Source: Thoreauomyces humboldtii (Eukaryota; Chytridiomycota; Chytridiomycetes; Spizellomycetales; Powellomycetaceae). Taken from it: a DNA stretch of 11,190 bases. Positions 9,285 to 11,190 of the stretch are shown here, piece by piece. Every line of letters starts with the position of its first letter. The first letter of the stretch is position 1. The translations under genes were made by a program, and so were the position numbers. Below the pieces are notes generated by a model. It ran no database searches. It had not been told where the DNA came from and worked only from the letters and a program-made list of their open reading frames with translations. Where the stretch lies: positions 1-11,190 of the forward strand of contig JADGJA010000758.1 in NCBI GenBank assembly GCA_027596035.1, given 5' to 3'.

Positions 9285-11014
9285 CTATTGCGCGTCGGTC
9301 GTACTCGAGATTACGCCGGTCGTTCCCGTCGTATCCATGGGAAGCGCGTCGTGGTCCTCAGGTCCACGGGTCTCGGGCAAAGTTACGCCGTTGTGGTTCA
9401 CAGCGGGGTGCTCTGAACGCTGTTGCTGCTGCTGAATGGTGGGTTCGTCTTCCGACCCTTGTGACTTGAGGCCTGGCTCTTGCTTTGGTTGCTGAGATGG
9501 CTGCTGCTGATGGTCAGCGCCGAGCGGATGCCTCTGCTCGTCTTGCTCGCGCTGCTCCACCGGCTGCTGATGCTGTTGAGGTGTTTGCTGGTGTTGACGT
9601 TGATGCTGATGTTGTGGGAAGTGATGCTGCTCAGCGGGAGGGAGCTCTCCCGTGCCGTAGGGATCGCCGTAGTTTTGATTCCTTCGCATTTCCGAGCGAA
9701 TGTGCAGTTTGATCCCTTGCCTTGCCAAGCATTTTGCAAGCTGCGATGATTCGGCTGCGATAGGATCCAAGGGGCTCGTCAGGACTCCGAGACATGTCAA
9801 GGAAAATGCAAAAGTGTCTCTACCTGTCATGCCGGGAAAGCTTTTGGGAGAATATACTGAAATCAGGCCAGAAATCGCGGAGGCGACTGCGTGCGATGTG
9901 TCTCCGCGAATGTCGTAGAGTGCAAACTTGAGTACATACTGACCGGATGTGCGTATGGAAAGATCCGGGAACTATAGTGTGACAAGGATATGAATAAGTT
10001 GAGGCGATGAATGGAGCAAGTAAATCTACCAGTCGTAAGCTTGGCCATGGTTTGCAACAAAGAGATTCCCATGCATCGACTGCGAATGCGATCTCTCATC
10101 CCGGTAGCATCTTGGACGCACTCTCGCCAACAATCTCCACCAACCAAAGCCGGTTCGTGGCAGGACGTACCGTAAAGAACATGGCTTTCGTGCCATCGAT
10201 ATCAGAGAGAACGTTACATGGGCTAACTAGACCGCCAACGAGAACGGATGCAAATCCATTTGGCGGTGTCGGTGTGCTGAGACCGTGATGATGATTTCTA
10301 TCGTCTGCAAACATCGGATCGGAGCGACGCGTGCTGGCCGCTGATCCAGGATTGAGGACTACACTGCACTCGTCGGTTCCGTCAGCGGACCAGAGAGATG
10401 CGTGACAAACGAGCCAGGTTGCTTGCTTGTAACTAAGGAAAGGCAACGTTCCCGTAAGCCTCTCATGCATTTCTGCAACGGCATTGTTCCATCATCGATT
10501 TGCAAGGTTCTTGTGATCTGCGATGATGCATATCCCGATGGTCAAGTTGCGTACGTACTCGAGGGTGATCTGGTTGTTCTCTTTGCGGATAAGCTGAAGA
10601 ATGGGCGCTGGATCTACGGGTCGATAGTCCTTCGTCCCGAAGCCGCACATCCGCGCACGGTTCGGCTGCTGGCGTATCACGAGTTCATTGGTGCTGAGAT
10701 GGTACGAGAATTGAGTTCCAAGGGAAAGCGCCGAAAGGCGAGAGCGAGCAGAAACGGAAGGATATAGAGGCAAATGAGATAAGTGTCAGTGACAGGCAGC
10801 ACTCGTTGCCACGAGGAAAGTGGGCTGACGAAGGATTCCGCCCATGTCTTTTGACGGTAGTTTTTTCCTTCTAGTTCACCAAAGAGAGTCGTCCTTACAC
10901 GAGTGGATTATGTTCCGGTGCCGCTGAGCCCAGTACGGCATGGAGAGGTGGCTGGGAGAGGAGTGAGGCAACAACACTGGCGGCCCCAATGTCGTCTGCC
11001 GACGCCGGCTGCAT
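9285..11014 (-). CDS. Velvet-domain transcriptional regulator, five exons, Gln/His-rich tail
   Basis: Model: complement(join(9285..9754,9824..9971,10171..10432,10559..10693,10899..11014)), 1131 nt, 376 aa. Introns: 10694-10898 (GTAAGG, phase 2), 10433-10558 (GTACGT, phase 2), 9972-10170 (GTACGT, phase 0) and 9755-9823 (GTAGAG, phase 1); all end in AG. The velvet domain spans about residues 39-240: ELVIRQQPNRARMCGFG, then PVDPAPILQL, VCHASLWSADGT, FFTFPDLSIRTSGQYVLKF, VYSPKSFPGMT and LARQGIKLHIR. Joined in this order these match the family signature from start to end. Residues about 262-334 are rich in Gln, His and Pro, a disordered tail. Velvet proteins (VeA, VelB, VosA, VelC) dimerise, bind DNA through an NF-kB-like fold and control sporulation, light response and secondary metabolism. 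SLWSADGT and the QGIK end recall VelB, but I do not assign a subclass. Start: ATG 11014 is the only ATG in the upstream part of this frame. The frame is open back to 11134, where a possible 3' splice site lies, so the N-terminus may be longer. Confidence 0.9.
9421..9640 (-). repeat. CAG/CAA/CAC-rich low-complexity coding tract of the velvet gene
   Basis: Imperfect trinucleotide repeats on the coding strand encode runs of Gln and His (residues about 262-334 of the velvet protein). The longest pure run is five Gln. Such tracts vary in length between strains and can mislead assemblies. Confidence 0.8.
9755..9823 (-). other. Stop-free 69-nt intron in the velvet gene
   Basis: This intron (GTAGAG...TCGCAG) has a CTGAC branch-like site near its middle. 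Its length is a multiple of three and it has no stop in the coding frame, so the protein stays open whether or not it is removed. Removing it joins FPGMT to AESSQLAKCLARQGIK, the expected velvet spacing; keeping it adds 23 residues at that point. Confidence 0.8.
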
Positions 11015-11190
11015 GGCGTACGGCGGCGACCTTTCTTGCAGCAAGACGCTTGCAACGGGAGGGTAGACAAAGTCGGCTGGAGCGTCACGGACGATACGCC
11101 AGTAGCAGTAGAGCAAGCGTGAGAACCTTCTTGCCTATAAAGTAACAGGGTAATGGAAGGAAGGAACCCAGGAGGGGGCCGGGGGAGGGT
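11015..11190 (-). promoter_or_regulatory. Upstream region of the velvet gene, with a possible 3' splice site
   Basis: On the minus strand a pyrimidine-rich stretch ends in TTTATAG (AG at 11136-11135). From 11134 to the ATG at 11014 forty codons are open in the velvet frame; the TAG of the site itself is the first in-frame stop. This may be leader or promoter, or the end of an intron whose upstream exon lies beyond the window. Confidence 0.4.

Noticed and set aside
9480..9749. Leucine-rich plus-strand frame resembling a membrane segment
   Set aside because: It is the complement of the Gln/His codons of the velvet tail (CAG read as CTG).
10492..10773. Velvet start from the codon at 10773 without the first intron
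   Set aside because: That codon is TTG, not ATG, and the residues before TNELVIRQQP come from a segment with a good 3' splice site; the exon from ATG 11014 joins in frame.

Overview
The window reads as ordinary chromosomal DNA of a filamentous or dimorphic fungus, most likely a basidiomycete and possibly Ustilaginomycotina (inferred from gene style, not proven). The signs are spliceosomal introns of 67-205 nt with GTACGT/GTAAGT-type donors, GC-rich coding DNA, long CT-rich leaders, a 375-residue actin, a velvet-domain regulator and a Whi2-like BTB protein. No bacterial genes, transposons, CRISPR arrays, rRNA or tRNA genes were found.

Layout: (1) 1-1675 holds no gene I can support: a CT-rich left end with C13 and A11 runs, an unexplained middle, and the CT-rich leader of the next gene. 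(2) 1676-3953, plus: an F-box/leucine-rich-repeat protein in two exons, 736 aa. (3) 3954-4459: intergenic DNA with a TATA-like site and a strong hairpin 34 nt before the next start codon. (4) 4460-6814, plus: an intronless Whi2-like BTB protein of 784 aa with a large insertion inside its BTB region. (5) 6815-7322: convergent intergenic DNA. (6) 7323-8871, minus: actin, five exons, reconstructed exactly to 375 aa. (7) 8872-9284: velvet 3' region and actin promoter. (8) 9285-11014, minus: a velvet-family transcription factor, five exons, 376 aa, recovered only by splicing.

The four genes do not form a pathway by position. By family they cover ubiquitin-ligase targeting, nutrient/stress signalling, the cytoskeleton, and developmental or secondary-metabolism control. 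I saw no clearly new system. The points most worth a second look are the stop-free 69-nt intron inside the velvet domain, the split BTB fold of the Whi2-like protein with a hairpin in its leader, the upstream exon of the F-box gene, and the uncertain velvet N-terminus.
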